DNA of 64,000 nucleotides from CBDFLA01 sp965248915 (GTDB lineage Bacteria > Pseudomonadota > Alphaproteobacteria > M2410). This document shows positions 17,211 through 26,325 of the stretch, piece after piece. How positions within the stretch are numbered: position 1 is the first letter of the stretch; the number at the start of each line of letters is the position of its first letter. The stretch spans positions 124,001-188,000 of the forward strand of contig OZ252216.1 in assembly GCA_965248915.1 (NCBI GenBank), read 5' to 3'. The position numbers and the translations under genes are program-made. The notes beneath the pieces are model-generated. The model was not told the origin of the DNA, did no database searches, and worked only from the letters and a program-made list of their open reading frames with translations.

Positions 17211-19184
17211 ATGTTTAATAAGGTTCTTATCGCCAACAGAGGTGAAATTGCCGTCCGCATTATCAAGTCGGTCCGCGCGGCTGGGTACCGATCGGTTTCT
17301 GTCTACAGTGAAGCCGACAGCAATGCCGCTCATGTGGCTCTGGCTGATGAGGCGGTTTGCATTGGCCCACCCTCTGTTTCCGAATCTTACCTGGCGTCCG
17401 ACAAAATAATCGAAGCAGCAAAGAAAACAGGTGCTGATGCCATTCACCCGGGATACGGCTTCTTGTCAGAGTCCGCTGAGTTTGCGCAAAGCTGCCTCGA
17501 TGCAGGGATTGTCTTCATTGGTCCAAGCCCTGAGGCTATTGGCCTTATGGGCAATAAACGCGTGGCCAAAAAACGCATGATCGACGCCGGCGTGCCGTGT
17601 ATTCCGGGGTATCAAGGCGAAGATCAATCAGACAAGACCCTGATGAAGGAAGCTGAGTCGGTCGGCTTCCCAATCATGATCAAAGCTGCCGCTGGGGGCG
17701 GTGGCCGCGGCATGCGATTGGTGGAAAATGGGGCATCGGTCGAAGAGGCTCTGTCATCGGCCAGGTCGGAATCCTTGTCAGCATTTGGTAGTGATGAACT
17801 CATCTTGGAACGCGCTGTCGTCAATGGGCGACACATTGAAATTCAAGTTGTTGCCGACGGATCAGGAAATGTCGTCTATCTCGGCGAACGTGATTGTTCC
17901 ATTCAACGGCGCCATCAGAAGGTGATCGAAGAAGCCCCGTCGCCCTTCGTCGATGAGGCCCTACGCCAGAAGATGGGAGAAGCGGCGGTCAATGCCGCTG
18001 CAGCTTGCAATTACTGCGGGGCCGGAACCGTTGAATTCCTCGTTGATGAGGACGGCTCGTTCTATTTTCTTGAGATGAACACCAGGCTCCAGGTCGAACA
18101 CCCGGTCACCGAACTTGTCACCGGCGTTGATCTCGTCGATTGGCAATTGCAGATCGCCGCCGGCAAACCACTGCCGCTTTCGCAAACCGAGATTTCGCTG
18201 ACAGGCCACGCGATCGAGGCGCGGCTCTATGCCGAAGACCCTGCCGGTGGTTTTATCCCCCAAACCGGGAACATCGCATTGTGGCGGGAAGCGCAAGGTG
18301 AGGGCATTCGGATCGATCACGGCGTTGTGGAAGGGGGCGATGTCAGCCCATATTACGATCCCATGCTTGCGAAGGTCATCGCTTATGGCCGTGACCGTGA
18401 AGAAGCACGCCGCAGGGTGTTACGGGCGATCGCAGAGACACGTCTGCTTGGTGTCACCACCAATCGCCCATTCCTTTCGCAAATCCTGAGCGATGAAAGA
18501 TTCGTTGAGGGTAATGTCACCACCGCTTTCATCGATGACGCCACGATGGCTGAAGCCACAAGAGCCTCACAACCAACCGCGGAAAATGTGAGTCTCGCTG
18601 GCGCCTTGTTTGCAACTCTCAATCAACCAAGTCGAACCGGAGACCGGCGTTGGAGCAATGCAGACGCCATGGACCTCCACTTGTCCTTGTCATCAGTTGA
18701 CGCGGTCAACGCGGTAACCATCGCGTTTGAGGGTGAGGACTTTGTTGTCGGGATCGGCGAAGCATCACACCGGGTCTCTCTCCATTGTTTTGGCGATGGG
18801 GAGTGCGTTTACACGTCGAATGGTGTGAGAAGGTCGGCATTCTATGTCCTTGATGATGACCAGTTATTCCTCGACGCGGGCGGTCAAGTGATCACAGTGG
18901 AGAACACCACATATGCGCCTGCGTTATCGGAAGATGGTGAGGGCAGTGGTCGCATTGCCGCGACCACGGAAGGGTTGGTTGTCTTAGTGGCCGTCAAGCC
19001 TGGGGATGTTGTGACCAAAGGTCAAACTTTGGTGACAATTGAAGCCATGAAGATGGAACATCGATTGACTGCCGATGTCGACGGCACCGTGTCAAACGTG
19101 CCGGCAGTTGAAGGCACCCAAGTCAAAAAGGGTCAACTCATGGCGGAGATTGAAGTTGAGAGCACAAGCGAGGCAGCGCAGTGA
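17211..19184 (+). CDS. Acyl-CoA carboxylase biotin subunit (AtuF-like: geranyl-CoA/methylcrotonyl-CoA carboxylase alpha)
   Basis: A 657-residue biotin-dependent carboxylase subunit: biotin carboxylase domain (KVLIANRGEIAVRIIKS, ATP loop AAAGGGGRGMRL, catalytic FLEMNTRLQVEHPVTE), a linker domain, and a C-terminal biotinyl domain with EAMKMEH, biotin on about Lys614. It uses ATP and bicarbonate to carboxylate biotin for transfer by the beta subunit encoded next. The longer frame starts at TTG 17193, inside the previous gene; ATG 17211 after GAGAGAG is preferred. The stop overlaps the beta subunit start in GTGA. Confidence 0.85.
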   Translation: MFNKVLIANRGEIAVRIIKSVRAAGYRSVSVYSEADSNAAHVALADEAVCIGPPSVSESYLASDKIIEAAKKTGADAIHPGYGFLSESAEFAQSCLDAGIVFIGPSPEAIGLMGNKRVAKKRMIDAGVPCIPGYQGEDQSDKTLMKEAESVGFPIMIKAAAGGGGRGMRLVENGASVEEALSSARSESLSAFGSDELILERAVVNGRHIEIQVVADGSGNVVYLGERDCSIQRRHQKVIEEAPSPFVDEALRQKMGEAAVNAAAACNYCGAGTVEFLVDEDGSFYFLEMNTRLQVEHPVTELVTGVDLVDWQLQIAAGKPLPLSQTEISLTGHAIEARLYAEDPAGGFIPQTGNIALWREAQGEGIRIDHGVVEGGDVSPYYDPMLAKVIAYGRDREEARRRVLRAIAETRLLGVTTNRPFLSQILSDERFVEGNVTTAFIDDATMAEATRASQPTAENVSLAGALFATLNQPSRTGDRRWSNADAMDLHLSLSSVDAVNAVTIAFEGEDFVVGIGEASHRVSLHCFGDGECVYTSNGVRRSAFYVLDDDQLFLDAGGQVITVENTTYAPALSEDGEGSGRIAATTEGLVVLVAVKPGDVVTKGQTLVTIEAMKMEHRLTADVDGTVSNVPAVEGTQVKKGQLMAEIEVESTSEAAQ

Positions 19185-20830
19185 AACCGATCCAATCGAA
19201 AATCGAAACGAATAGCGAAGAATACGCTGCCAATGTCGAGTTCATGACCGACTATGTGGCCAAGATCCGAGACATCGAGGGTCAAATTCGCAAAGGTGAG
19301 GAAAAGTATCGCGAACGCGCCACCAAAGCTGGCAAGCTTTTACCGCGTGAGCGCCTCGCCCACTTGTTGGATCCTGGCGCACCCTTCTTGGAGCTTCATT
19401 CCATCGCCGGGTACAAGATGCTTGGCGATGAAGACGGCACCACCGCTGGCGGGAACCTGATCGTAGGGATCGGTTTCGTGTCGGGCCGCCGTGTTCTCGT
19501 CATGGTGTGGAATTACGCCATTAAGGGCGGCACTATCAACCAAGCCACCACCCGTAAGCATATGAGACTTCAGGAAATCGCCTTTGAAACGCGTTTGCCG
19601 GTGATCTCTTTGAGCGAAAGCGGTGGCGGAAATTTGGCAGGCTCCGGTGGGCCGCCAGATCCGTTCGCGGCTCATGGATTCATTGATGGCGGTCGTGTCT
19701 ACGCTCAACAAGCCGAGCTTTCCGCGAAAGGTATTCCGCAGATTGTCGTCTCCCACGGCAATGCGACAGCGGGTGGTGCGTATCATGTGGCCTTGTGCGA
19801 CTACATCATCTCTGTGCGCAATCAATCGCATCTCTTTTTGGCGGGTCCCCCTCTGCTTAAAGCCGCAACGGGGGAAGACGCTGACCATGAAATATTGGGC
19901 GGTGCTGAAATGCACGCGACAATTTCTGGCACCAGCGAGTATCTCGCCGAGAGTGATGCTGATGGCATCCGCCTCGCGCGCGAAGTGGTGGAACAACTAC
20001 CCCCTGATGCGGGACGCGGTTTGGTCCGCGACCGCGATCCCGAAGTGCCGCTTTATGACCGTGAGGAACTGCTTGGGATTGTTCCAACCGACAAGCGCAT
20101 TCCCTATGACATGAAGGAGATCATCGCGCGCATTTCTGATGGGTCTCTCTTCTTGGAATTCAAACCAGAGTTCGGGTCAGATACGGTTTGCGGTCATCTC
20201 CATATTGAGGGTTGGCGCTGCGGTGTCATCACCAACAACGGTCCTATCACCCCGCAAGGGGCCATCAAATCTGCGCAGTTCCTGCAGCTTTGCGACCAAA
20301 GCAATACGCCGATGATTTTCCTCCACAACACCACAGGATTTTTGGTCGGTGTTGAGGCTGAGCAGGGTGGTCAGGTCAAACATGGATCGAAAATGATCCA
20401 AGCTGTGATGAATTTCAGACCACCAAAGATCACTATCGTCATTGGCAATTCTTACGGCGCCGGAAACTATGCCATGTGCTCCAAGTCTCTAAAGCCGGTC
20501 TTTTCATTTTCTTGGCCGACGGCCCGAACGGCCGTCATGGGCGGCGCCCAAGCAGCGAAAGTCTTGTCCATCGTCGCGGAGTCACGATTTAAGGCCAAAG
20601 GTCAAGAAATGGATGACGCGACAAAAGAGTTCTTGGCAACCCAGAGCGAACAAATCGAAGCCGCCATGGAAGTAAGCTCGGAAGCGATCTACACATCCGC
20701 CCGCATGATGGATGACGGCTTGATCGATCCAAGAGACACACGGCAGGTCATCGCCTTTTGTTTGGAGACTTGCAAAGAAGTGCCGCACCGCGAGACACAA
20801 GGCAACACATTTGGTGTCTTACGATTGTAA
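19181..20830 (+). CDS. Acyl-CoA carboxylase carboxyltransferase subunit (AtuC-like, geranyl-CoA carboxylase beta)
   Basis: A 549-residue carboxyltransferase with both crotonase-like halves: ISLSESGGGNLAG and GNATAGGAYHVALCDYIISV in the N-half, and GNSYGAGNYAMC plus FSFSWPTARTAVMGGAQAAKVL in the C-half. It transfers CO2 from biotin to the gamma-carbon of an unsaturated acyl-CoA. Where methylcrotonyl-CoA carboxylases have Phe in HFGRIFYNQA, this protein has Gly170 (DGGRVYAQQA). In structural comparisons, as I recall them, that Phe-to-Gly change opens the pocket for geranyl-CoA. The start is GTG, overlapping the alpha-subunit stop. Confidence 0.85.
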   Translation: MKPIQSKIETNSEEYAANVEFMTDYVAKIRDIEGQIRKGEEKYRERATKAGKLLPRERLAHLLDPGAPFLELHSIAGYKMLGDEDGTTAGGNLIVGIGFVSGRRVLVMVWNYAIKGGTINQATTRKHMRLQEIAFETRLPVISLSESGGGNLAGSGGPPDPFAAHGFIDGGRVYAQQAELSAKGIPQIVVSHGNATAGGAYHVALCDYIISVRNQSHLFLAGPPLLKAATGEDADHEILGGAEMHATISGTSEYLAESDADGIRLAREVVEQLPPDAGRGLVRDRDPEVPLYDREELLGIVPTDKRIPYDMKEIIARISDGSLFLEFKPEFGSDTVCGHLHIEGWRCGVITNNGPITPQGAIKSAQFLQLCDQSNTPMIFLHNTTGFLVGVEAEQGGQVKHGSKMIQAVMNFRPPKITIVIGNSYGAGNYAMCSKSLKPVFSFSWPTARTAVMGGAQAAKVLSIVAESRFKAKGQEMDDATKEFLATQSEQIEAAMEVSSEAIYTSARMMDDGLIDPRDTRQVIAFCLETCKEVPHRETQGNTFGVLRL

Positions 20831-20848
20831 CCGCACAAATATCGGGAA

Positions 20849-22060
20849 ATGAAAATGAGTGTGAGCGAAAACGAACGAAGAGAGTTTAGCAAAGAGGTGA
20901 AGGCTTGGTTTGAGGAAAACGCGCCAGGTGATCCTGGGTTCTTGCTGCCACAGAGTTTCATGGAGGTCGGAACCGACGATCAATTCTTTTTCCTGCGCGA
21001 TTGGCAAAACAAGGTCTATGAAGCGGGTTACCTCGGCATGGCCTGGCCAGAAGAATATGGCGGTCGCGGCATGTCTCAAATCTATCAGGACATTGTCACC
21101 CGCGAGATGACGCGCCAAAAGGTTCCGTTCATGACCAATACCATTGGCTTGAATTGGGCGGGCCCACTGATTTTGAACATGGGATCAGAGGAGCAGAAGA
21201 AGGCCTACATCAAAGGCATCTTGAGTGCCGAGGACATCTGGTGCCAAGGGTTTTCAGAACCAGATCACGGCTCTGACTTAGGCAACGCCCAGCTCAAGGC
21301 CGTACGCGACGGCGATGAGTTTGTTCTCAATGGATCGAAGATTTGGACCAGCCTTGGCACCTACGCCAAGTACATGATCTTGCTCGCGAGATCGGAATTT
21401 GAGACCAACAACAAATATGAAGGCTTAAGCTTCTTCTTGTCGCCGATGAAGATTGAGGGGATTGAGGTTGTCCCAATCAAGAAACTGACGGGTGAATTTG
21501 GTTTCAACCAAACTTTCTTTGCCGATGCGCGCATTTCAGAAACCTGCCTCATAGGCGGCGAGGGAAATGGTTGGAAAGTCGCCATGGCGACACTCATGTT
21601 TGAGCGTGGCGCGGCAGGTGGTCAGGCCGGTGGCCATTCGTCCATGACATCTGAAGTTTCTGAAGTCGTTGAGCTCGCTAAGTCCTGCATGAAAAATGGA
21701 AAGCCAGCCATCGAAGATCCCTTGGTTCGGGACCAACTCGTCAAATTCATCATGGCTGAAAGAAACTTGCGTCTCAACAATGCCAGAACGAAACACAAAG
21801 CACTGATTGAGCAGCGACCGCACTCCATACCCATGTCGAACAAGTACGTTGCCACCGAGTTCTTTCGTGAGCTCAATCAGTTCGCCCTCACATTGCAAGG
21901 TGCAAACGGTGCGTTTTATGTCGGCGATCCAAGTGCTGTGGATGGCGGGCGTTGGCATCGCTCCTATTTCAATTCGTTCTCGGCAACGATCGGCGGCGGC
22001 ACCAGTCAAATCCAGCAAAACATCATTGGAGAGCGGGTCCTCGGCCTGCCCAAGAGTTGA
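20849..22060 (+). CDS. Acyl-CoA dehydrogenase (AtuD-like)
   Basis: A 403-residue FAD-dependent acyl-CoA dehydrogenase: N-terminal helical domain, central beta domain with WCQGFSEPDHGSDLGNAQLKAVRDGDEFVLNGSKIWTS, and a C-terminal four-helix domain ending GGGTSQIQQNIIGERVLGLP. It oxidises acyl-CoA to the 2-enoyl ester and passes electrons to ETF. In the atu operon AtuD oxidises citronellyl-CoA to geranyl-CoA. It is 18 bases after the carboxyltransferase gene and 15 before a second dehydrogenase, so the two probably form a heteromer or handle two chain lengths. Confidence 0.8.
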   Translation: MKMSVSENERREFSKEVKAWFEENAPGDPGFLLPQSFMEVGTDDQFFFLRDWQNKVYEAGYLGMAWPEEYGGRGMSQIYQDIVTREMTRQKVPFMTNTIGLNWAGPLILNMGSEEQKKAYIKGILSAEDIWCQGFSEPDHGSDLGNAQLKAVRDGDEFVLNGSKIWTSLGTYAKYMILLARSEFETNNKYEGLSFFLSPMKIEGIEVVPIKKLTGEFGFNQTFFADARISETCLIGGEGNGWKVAMATLMFERGAAGGQAGGHSSMTSEVSEVVELAKSCMKNGKPAIEDPLVRDQLVKFIMAERNLRLNNARTKHKALIEQRPHSIPMSNKYVATEFFRELNQFALTLQGANGAFYVGDPSAVDGGRWHRSYFNSFSATIGGGTSQIQQNIIGERVLGLPKS

Positions 22061-22075
22061 GGGTAGGAGACAGAC

Positions 22076-23200
22076 ATGGCTGTGCAAATGAACATCGCGT
22101 TCAGCGAAGAACAAGAGCAGTTGCTCGACATTGCGACCAGTTTTTGCCGCGATAAGTCACCGATTGCTAGCGTTCGAAACCAAATCGAAGAAGAACAGGG
22201 GTTCGATCCAGCTATTTGGCAAGAAATGTCCGAGCTGGGCTGGCTAGGCGTAGCTTTGCCTGAAGAATATGGCGGTGCAGATCTGACAATGGCGGAAGTC
22301 GTAACCCTGGCCGAGCCGATGGGGCGATACTTGCTGGCGACCCCGTTCGTATCCACGACTTTGGCCGGGCAGGCGATATTGCTGGCAGGGAATGATGAGC
22401 AAAAGACCACCTGGTTGCCGAAACTTTGTGAGGGAAGTGTGGGCACTCTCGCATTGACCGAACCCCACGGTGATTGGGATCTTGAGAGGGTGATCTGCGC
22501 GGCGACCCGTGACCGCGATCAAGTCACCTTGTCTGGAACAAAGACGGTCGTCAGTGATGCGTCCGTTGCCGATGTCATCGTTGCCTCCGTCTTGCTAGAT
22601 GGGTCAGTGTCACTCGTCTTGATCAGAAAAGAAGATTTGCGCGACGCCTCTCTCAGGCGTGAAGTGTCGATCGATGAAACACGGCGTACATTTACACTCA
22701 CCCTTGATGGTGTCTCCGTTTCATCGTCACAGGTCATGCCGTCGGATCATACATCCGCATGTCTCAAGTATGTCGAGAAATGTGCTTGTCTTTTGTTGTC
22801 CGCTGAAATGTGTGGCGGCACATCCGCTGCTCTCGACTATGTTGTTGAGTATCTAACCACGCGCAAGCAGTTCGAACGCTTCATTGGCTCCTATCAAGCT
22901 CTGAAGCATCCCACCGTGGACATTCTCACAGGTTTAGAGTCTGCGCGCTCTCTCCTTTACTACGCTGCCAGCGTTTTTGAAGATCCGGAGGAAGCGGAGA
23001 TCGCGGTTAGAATGGCCAAGGCCCAAGCAGGTGACGCCTTGTCCTTCGCCGGTGACCGCGCCATTCAATTTCATGGCGGCTTCGGCTTCACATATGATTG
23101 CGATGCCCAACTCTATCGGCGGCGCGCCATTTGGGGCCAATCTCAATTTGGCGACAGCGCCTATCACCGCCAGCGATTGGCAGATCTATTGTTGAACTAG
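22076..23200 (+). CDS. Acyl-CoA dehydrogenase, second subunit
   Basis: A 374-residue member of the acyl-CoA dehydrogenase family, divergent from its upstream neighbour: middle domain LALTEPHGDWDLERVICAATRDRDQVTLSGTKTVVSDASVADVIVAS and C-terminal RAIQFHGGFGFTYDCDAQLYRRRAIWGQSQFGD. Such shorter paralogues often pair with a full-length ACAD as an alpha2-beta2 complex (steroid FadE types are the known example). The central sequence is less conserved than in the upstream partner, so an accessory role is possible. It ends the operon, 12 bases from the convergent oxyR stop. Confidence 0.75.
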   Translation: MAVQMNIAFSEEQEQLLDIATSFCRDKSPIASVRNQIEEEQGFDPAIWQEMSELGWLGVALPEEYGGADLTMAEVVTLAEPMGRYLLATPFVSTTLAGQAILLAGNDEQKTTWLPKLCEGSVGTLALTEPHGDWDLERVICAATRDRDQVTLSGTKTVVSDASVADVIVASVLLDGSVSLVLIRKEDLRDASLRREVSIDETRRTFTLTLDGVSVSSSQVMPSDHTSACLKYVEKCACLLLSAEMCGGTSAALDYVVEYLTTRKQFERFIGSYQALKHPTVDILTGLESARSLLYYAASVFEDPEEAEIAVRMAKAQAGDALSFAGDRAIQFHGGFGFTYDCDAQLYRRRAIWGQSQFGDSAYHRQRLADLLLN

Positions 23201-23212
23201 GCGCAGGCTGGG

Positions 23213-24136
23213 TCACCCATCCGTGCGATCCGCAACCTGAACCACCTCTCCCGGCAGGTTTTGGCAAATGAGGTCGGCAAGCTTGTCGATGACGGTCTTT
23301 CTAGGAAATGAAGACCGGTAGATAAGCCGAACTGTCCGACCTGCGGTTCCCGTGGTTTCTGGTTTCGCGATAATTTCACGGTGAGTTCGGTTGAGATACT
23401 CAGCTGTGAGTGCTGGCACGAGCGTCACGCTGTTCTCCGCAGCAACAAGAGCGAGCAACGTTTCCATACTGGTGTTACGCGTATTGAGTTTGCTGGCGCC
23501 CGTTGTCAAATGGCAAACATCGATGACCTGATCGCGAAGACAATGTCCATCCGAGAGGAGGAGGAGATCTTGAGGATCGATTTCGGTGAGATCGATGGCG
23601 CCTCGTTGCGCAAGGGGGTGATCTTTGCAAACTCCGACACGAAACGGTTCGTTGTAAAGCAAGGTCTCCGATAAGTTCTTGACCTCTGGGTTGGTTGCCG
23701 TGATCGCACAATCCAGTTCACCATCAGATATCTTTGTTTCCAGCTCCCTTGTTAGTCCCTCTGACAATGTCAGAGAAAGATGGGGCAGGGCGCGTCTTAT
23801 TGTGGGAAGAACGAGAGGCGAGAGATAGGGCGCGATTGTCGAGATCAAACCGATGCTAATCTCACCTTGAAAAGGGTCGCACGCCGCTTGGGCGAGATCG
23901 ACAATTTCATCGGCGAGCGCAATCGTCTGTCGCGCGAGACGGACGATGTCGGCACCGACGGGTGTGATTAAGACCCGTCGGTTTGATCTTTCAAAAAGGT
24001 CGACGCCGAGGAATTCCTCCAACTTCCGAATCTGGCCACTGAGAGCAGGCTGGCTCACGTGACATTGCGCGGCCGCCCGACCGAAGTGCCCTTCCTCGGC
24101 AATCGCCACCACATATTCAAGATCTCTGAGATTCAC
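23213..24136 (-). CDS. oxyR: OxyR, hydrogen peroxide-sensing LysR regulator
   Basis: A 307-residue LysR protein: winged helix-turn-helix in the first 60 residues (MNLRDLEYVVAIAEEGHFGRAA) and a substrate-binding-like sensor domain. It carries LSDGHCLRDQVIDVC with Cys199 and Cys208 at the same residue numbers as the peroxide-reactive pair of E. coli OxyR. Oxidation to the disulfide activates the protein. It is divergent from katA, the usual target, with a palindrome between them. Identity is well supported by the cysteine pair and the neighbour. Confidence 0.92.
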   Translation of the reverse strand: MNLRDLEYVVAIAEEGHFGRAAAQCHVSQPALSGQIRKLEEFLGVDLFERSNRRVLITPVGADIVRLARQTIALADEIVDLAQAACDPFQGEISIGLISTIAPYLSPLVLPTIRRALPHLSLTLSEGLTRELETKISDGELDCAITATNPEVKNLSETLLYNEPFRVGVCKDHPLAQRGAIDLTEIDPQDLLLLSDGHCLRDQVIDVCHLTTGASKLNTRNTSMETLLALVAAENSVTLVPALTAEYLNRTHREIIAKPETTGTAGRTVRLIYRSSFPRKTVIDKLADLICQNLPGEVVQVADRTDG

Positions 24137-24155
24137 ACGGCTCTCCTGATTCTTA

Positions 24156-24176
24156 TTGATAAGTATAAATTATCAA
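24156..24176. promoter_or_regulatory. Likely OxyR binding site in the oxyR-katA intergenic region
   Basis: TTGATAA and TTATCAA form a perfect inverted repeat with a 7-base spacer, 20 bases upstream of the oxyR start and about 90 upstream of katA. The geometry fits a LysR dimer site that would allow autorepression and katA activation. It is AT-rich, so chance is not excluded. Confidence 0.5.
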
Positions 24177-24264
24177 AAACATAAAAACAATCGATTATAC
24201 AAATGATTCGTACGGCGATACCGTCTCCTCATATTGATTAACGACAGTCGAAACGAGGAACCCA

Positions 24265-25704
24265 ATGAGCAAATGTCCAGTTCTCACCAGCGCCAACGGT
24301 AGCCCGGTGACCGACAACCAAAACAGCCTGACCGCCGGTCCGGGGGGCCCACTTTTGGCGCAAGATTGGCACCTATTTGAAAAGCACGCGCACTTCAATC
24401 GGGAGCGGATCCCTGAACGCGTGGTTCATGCAAAAGGCTCTGGCGCCTATGGCAAACTGACCATCACCGGAGACATCACGAAATTCACCAAGGCCAAAAT
24501 GTTTGAAGTCGGAAAAGAAACCGAGTGCTTCTTGCGGTTCTCGACTGTGGCCGGTGAAAAGGGTGCTGCAGATGCAGAACGCGATGTGCGCGGCTTCGCA
24601 TTAAAGCTCTACACCGAAGAGGGGAACTGGGACATCGTTGGCAACAACACGCCGGTGTTCTTTGTGCGCGATCCCTACAAGTTCATGGATTTCATACACA
24701 GTCAGAAACGCGACCCGAAAACGAACTTACGATCAAACGCCATGCAGTGGGATTACTGGTCCCACGCACCAGAAGCCTTGCATCAGATTACAATTCTCAT
24801 GTCGGATCGTGGCCAACCGGCTTCCTACCGTCACATGAATGGATATGGATCACACACCTATAGTCTCATCAACAAAGACAATGAGCGTTTCTGGGTGAAG
24901 TTTCACTTCAAAACAGAGCAAGGTCACAAAACGAACTCAAACGCCGACGTTGCCAAACTCATTGGCAATGATCGCGAGACACACCAAGGCGACCTTTTCC
25001 AATCAATCGAAGAGGGCGACTTTCCGAAGTGGAAGTTCAAAGTTCAAATCATGACGGAAGCCGAAGCCGCCAAGACCGATTTTGATCCCTTCGACCTCAC
25101 AAAAGTGTGGCCTCATAAGGATTTCCCACTCACAGAGGTAGGCACACTGGAGCTCAATCGAAATCCAGAAAACTACTTTGCCGAGGTCGAGCAGTCGGCG
25201 TTTTCACCGGCAAACATCGTGCCTGGCATCGGCCACAGCCCCGACAAAGTACTACAAATGAGGATACTGTCTTACGGTGACGCCCAGCGATACCGGGTCG
25301 GTGCCAATCACCAAAGGCTTCCAGTAAATGCCGCGAAATGTCCAGTTCACAATTATCAACGAGACGGCGCCATGAGGTTTGATGACAATGGTGGCGGATC
25401 GGTCAACTATGAACCCAACAGTCATGGCGGGCCCATCGAGTCGGTTGAGAAAAGCGGGTCACCGCTCTACGTCGATGGCACGATAGATCGATATGACCAC
25501 CGCGAAGGCAATGACGACTTCACCCAAGCAGGAAATCTTTTTCGCATCCTGCCTGAGGACGAACAAGGCAGATTGATGGATACCATTGCCGGATCCATGG
25601 ACGGTGTACCGCTGGACATTATTCAAAGGCAGATCGGGTATTTCCTGAAGGCTGATGTCAATTACGGTCAAGGCATTGCCCAAAGGCTTGGACTCGACAA
25701 GTAG
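24265..25704 (+). CDS. katA: Monofunctional heme catalase KatA
   Basis: A 479-residue small-subunit (clade 3 type) catalase that dismutates hydrogen peroxide in the cytoplasm. The catalytic His55 lies in RERIPERVVHAKGSGAYG, the distal pocket in VGNNTPVFFVRDP, and the proximal heme tyrosine in RILSYGDAQRYRVG. Its length matches the group without the C-terminal flavodoxin-like extension. It is transcribed away from oxyR. A basal role in detoxifying peroxide made by the many flavin oxidases in this window is reasonable. Confidence 0.95.
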   Translation: MSKCPVLTSANGSPVTDNQNSLTAGPGGPLLAQDWHLFEKHAHFNRERIPERVVHAKGSGAYGKLTITGDITKFTKAKMFEVGKETECFLRFSTVAGEKGAADAERDVRGFALKLYTEEGNWDIVGNNTPVFFVRDPYKFMDFIHSQKRDPKTNLRSNAMQWDYWSHAPEALHQITILMSDRGQPASYRHMNGYGSHTYSLINKDNERFWVKFHFKTEQGHKTNSNADVAKLIGNDRETHQGDLFQSIEEGDFPKWKFKVQIMTEAEAAKTDFDPFDLTKVWPHKDFPLTEVGTLELNRNPENYFAEVEQSAFSPANIVPGIGHSPDKVLQMRILSYGDAQRYRVGANHQRLPVNAAKCPVHNYQRDGAMRFDDNGGGSVNYEPNSHGGPIESVEKSGSPLYVDGTIDRYDHREGNDDFTQAGNLFRILPEDEQGRLMDTIAGSMDGVPLDIIQRQIGYFLKADVNYGQGIAQRLGLDK

Positions 25705-25728
25705 GGACGAAAAGACTGACAATATAGT

Positions 25729-25750
25729 CGCGGTGGAAAACTCCGCCGCG
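25729..25750. terminator. Hairpin between convergent katA and marR
   Basis: CGCGGTGGA and TCCGCCGCG (9 bp with one G-T wobble) flank a 4-base AAAC loop, immediately before the marR stop at 25752. There is no clear T-run on either side, so it may be a weak or bidirectional terminator or only a transcript-stabilising hairpin. Confidence 0.35.
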
Positions 25751-25751
25751 G

Positions 25752-26219
25752 TTAAAGCCCTTGGGTCTCAAGTGAAACGCGCGTCTCTTGAAGTAGATCT
25801 CGAAGCTCCCGCATTCTGGGCAAGGTAAGGTCATCCAATGCCTCATTTGTCCACGCCGCATGGTCGCGTGCCATCTCATAGAAGCAATGAAGCCCTTTTT
25901 CAGTCATCCCGATGTCGACGCTACGACGGTCCTGAACATTCGCCTGACGGATCAACAGGCCATCGTCAATCATGCGGTCCAGCAAACGGGTGATGTTGCC
26001 GCTAGACGCCAAAAGCTGACCAGCGAGCACCTTGGTTGGCAGTCTCTTGCTCTCAGCTCTTTCCAACTGAGACAGAACATCGAACCGCGACATGCTTTGA
26101 TGATGTTTCTTGCGCAGCCGGCCGTCCATATGGCGTTGAAGCATGCCGGAGCATCGACTGATTTCTATCCATAGCCGAACGGCCTCTTGTTCTCGTTTGG
26201 GAAGGGTTGGGCGAGGCAC
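25752..26219 (-). CDS. MarR-family transcriptional regulator
   Basis: A 155-residue winged-helix regulator: MSRFDVLSQLERAESKRLPTKVLAGQLLASSGNITRLLDRMIDDGLLIRQANVQDRRSVDIGMTEKG includes the recognition helix and the wing with the DRR signature. The start is GTG at 26219. MarR repressors next to aromatic acid genes commonly respond to the aryl-CoA or free acid. It is divergent from the salicylyl-CoA hydroxylase-type gene and probably represses it through the palindrome at 26260. Confidence 0.85.
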   Translation of the reverse strand: MPRPTLPKREQEAVRLWIEISRCSGMLQRHMDGRLRKKHHQSMSRFDVLSQLERAESKRLPTKVLAGQLLASSGNITRLLDRMIDDGLLIRQANVQDRRSVDIGMTEKGLHCFYEMARDHAAWTNEALDDLTLPRMRELRDLLQETRVSLETQGL

Positions 26220-26259
26220 AGTAATCCAATTGATCGATGGGAGAGACTAAATACTTTAC

Positions 26260-26276
26260 ATATAAATAGTTTATAT
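26260..26276. promoter_or_regulatory. Candidate MarR operator
   Basis: ATATAAA and TTTATAT are 7-bp arms around TAG, centred 49 bases upstream of marR and about 58 upstream of the monooxygenase gene. Position and symmetry fit a MarR dimer site covering both promoters. The high AT content lowers confidence. Confidence 0.4.
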
Positions 26277-26325
26277 ATAATAGAATGGCAACAGCCAATC
26301 GTGACAAATTGCTAGGAGCCAGGCC

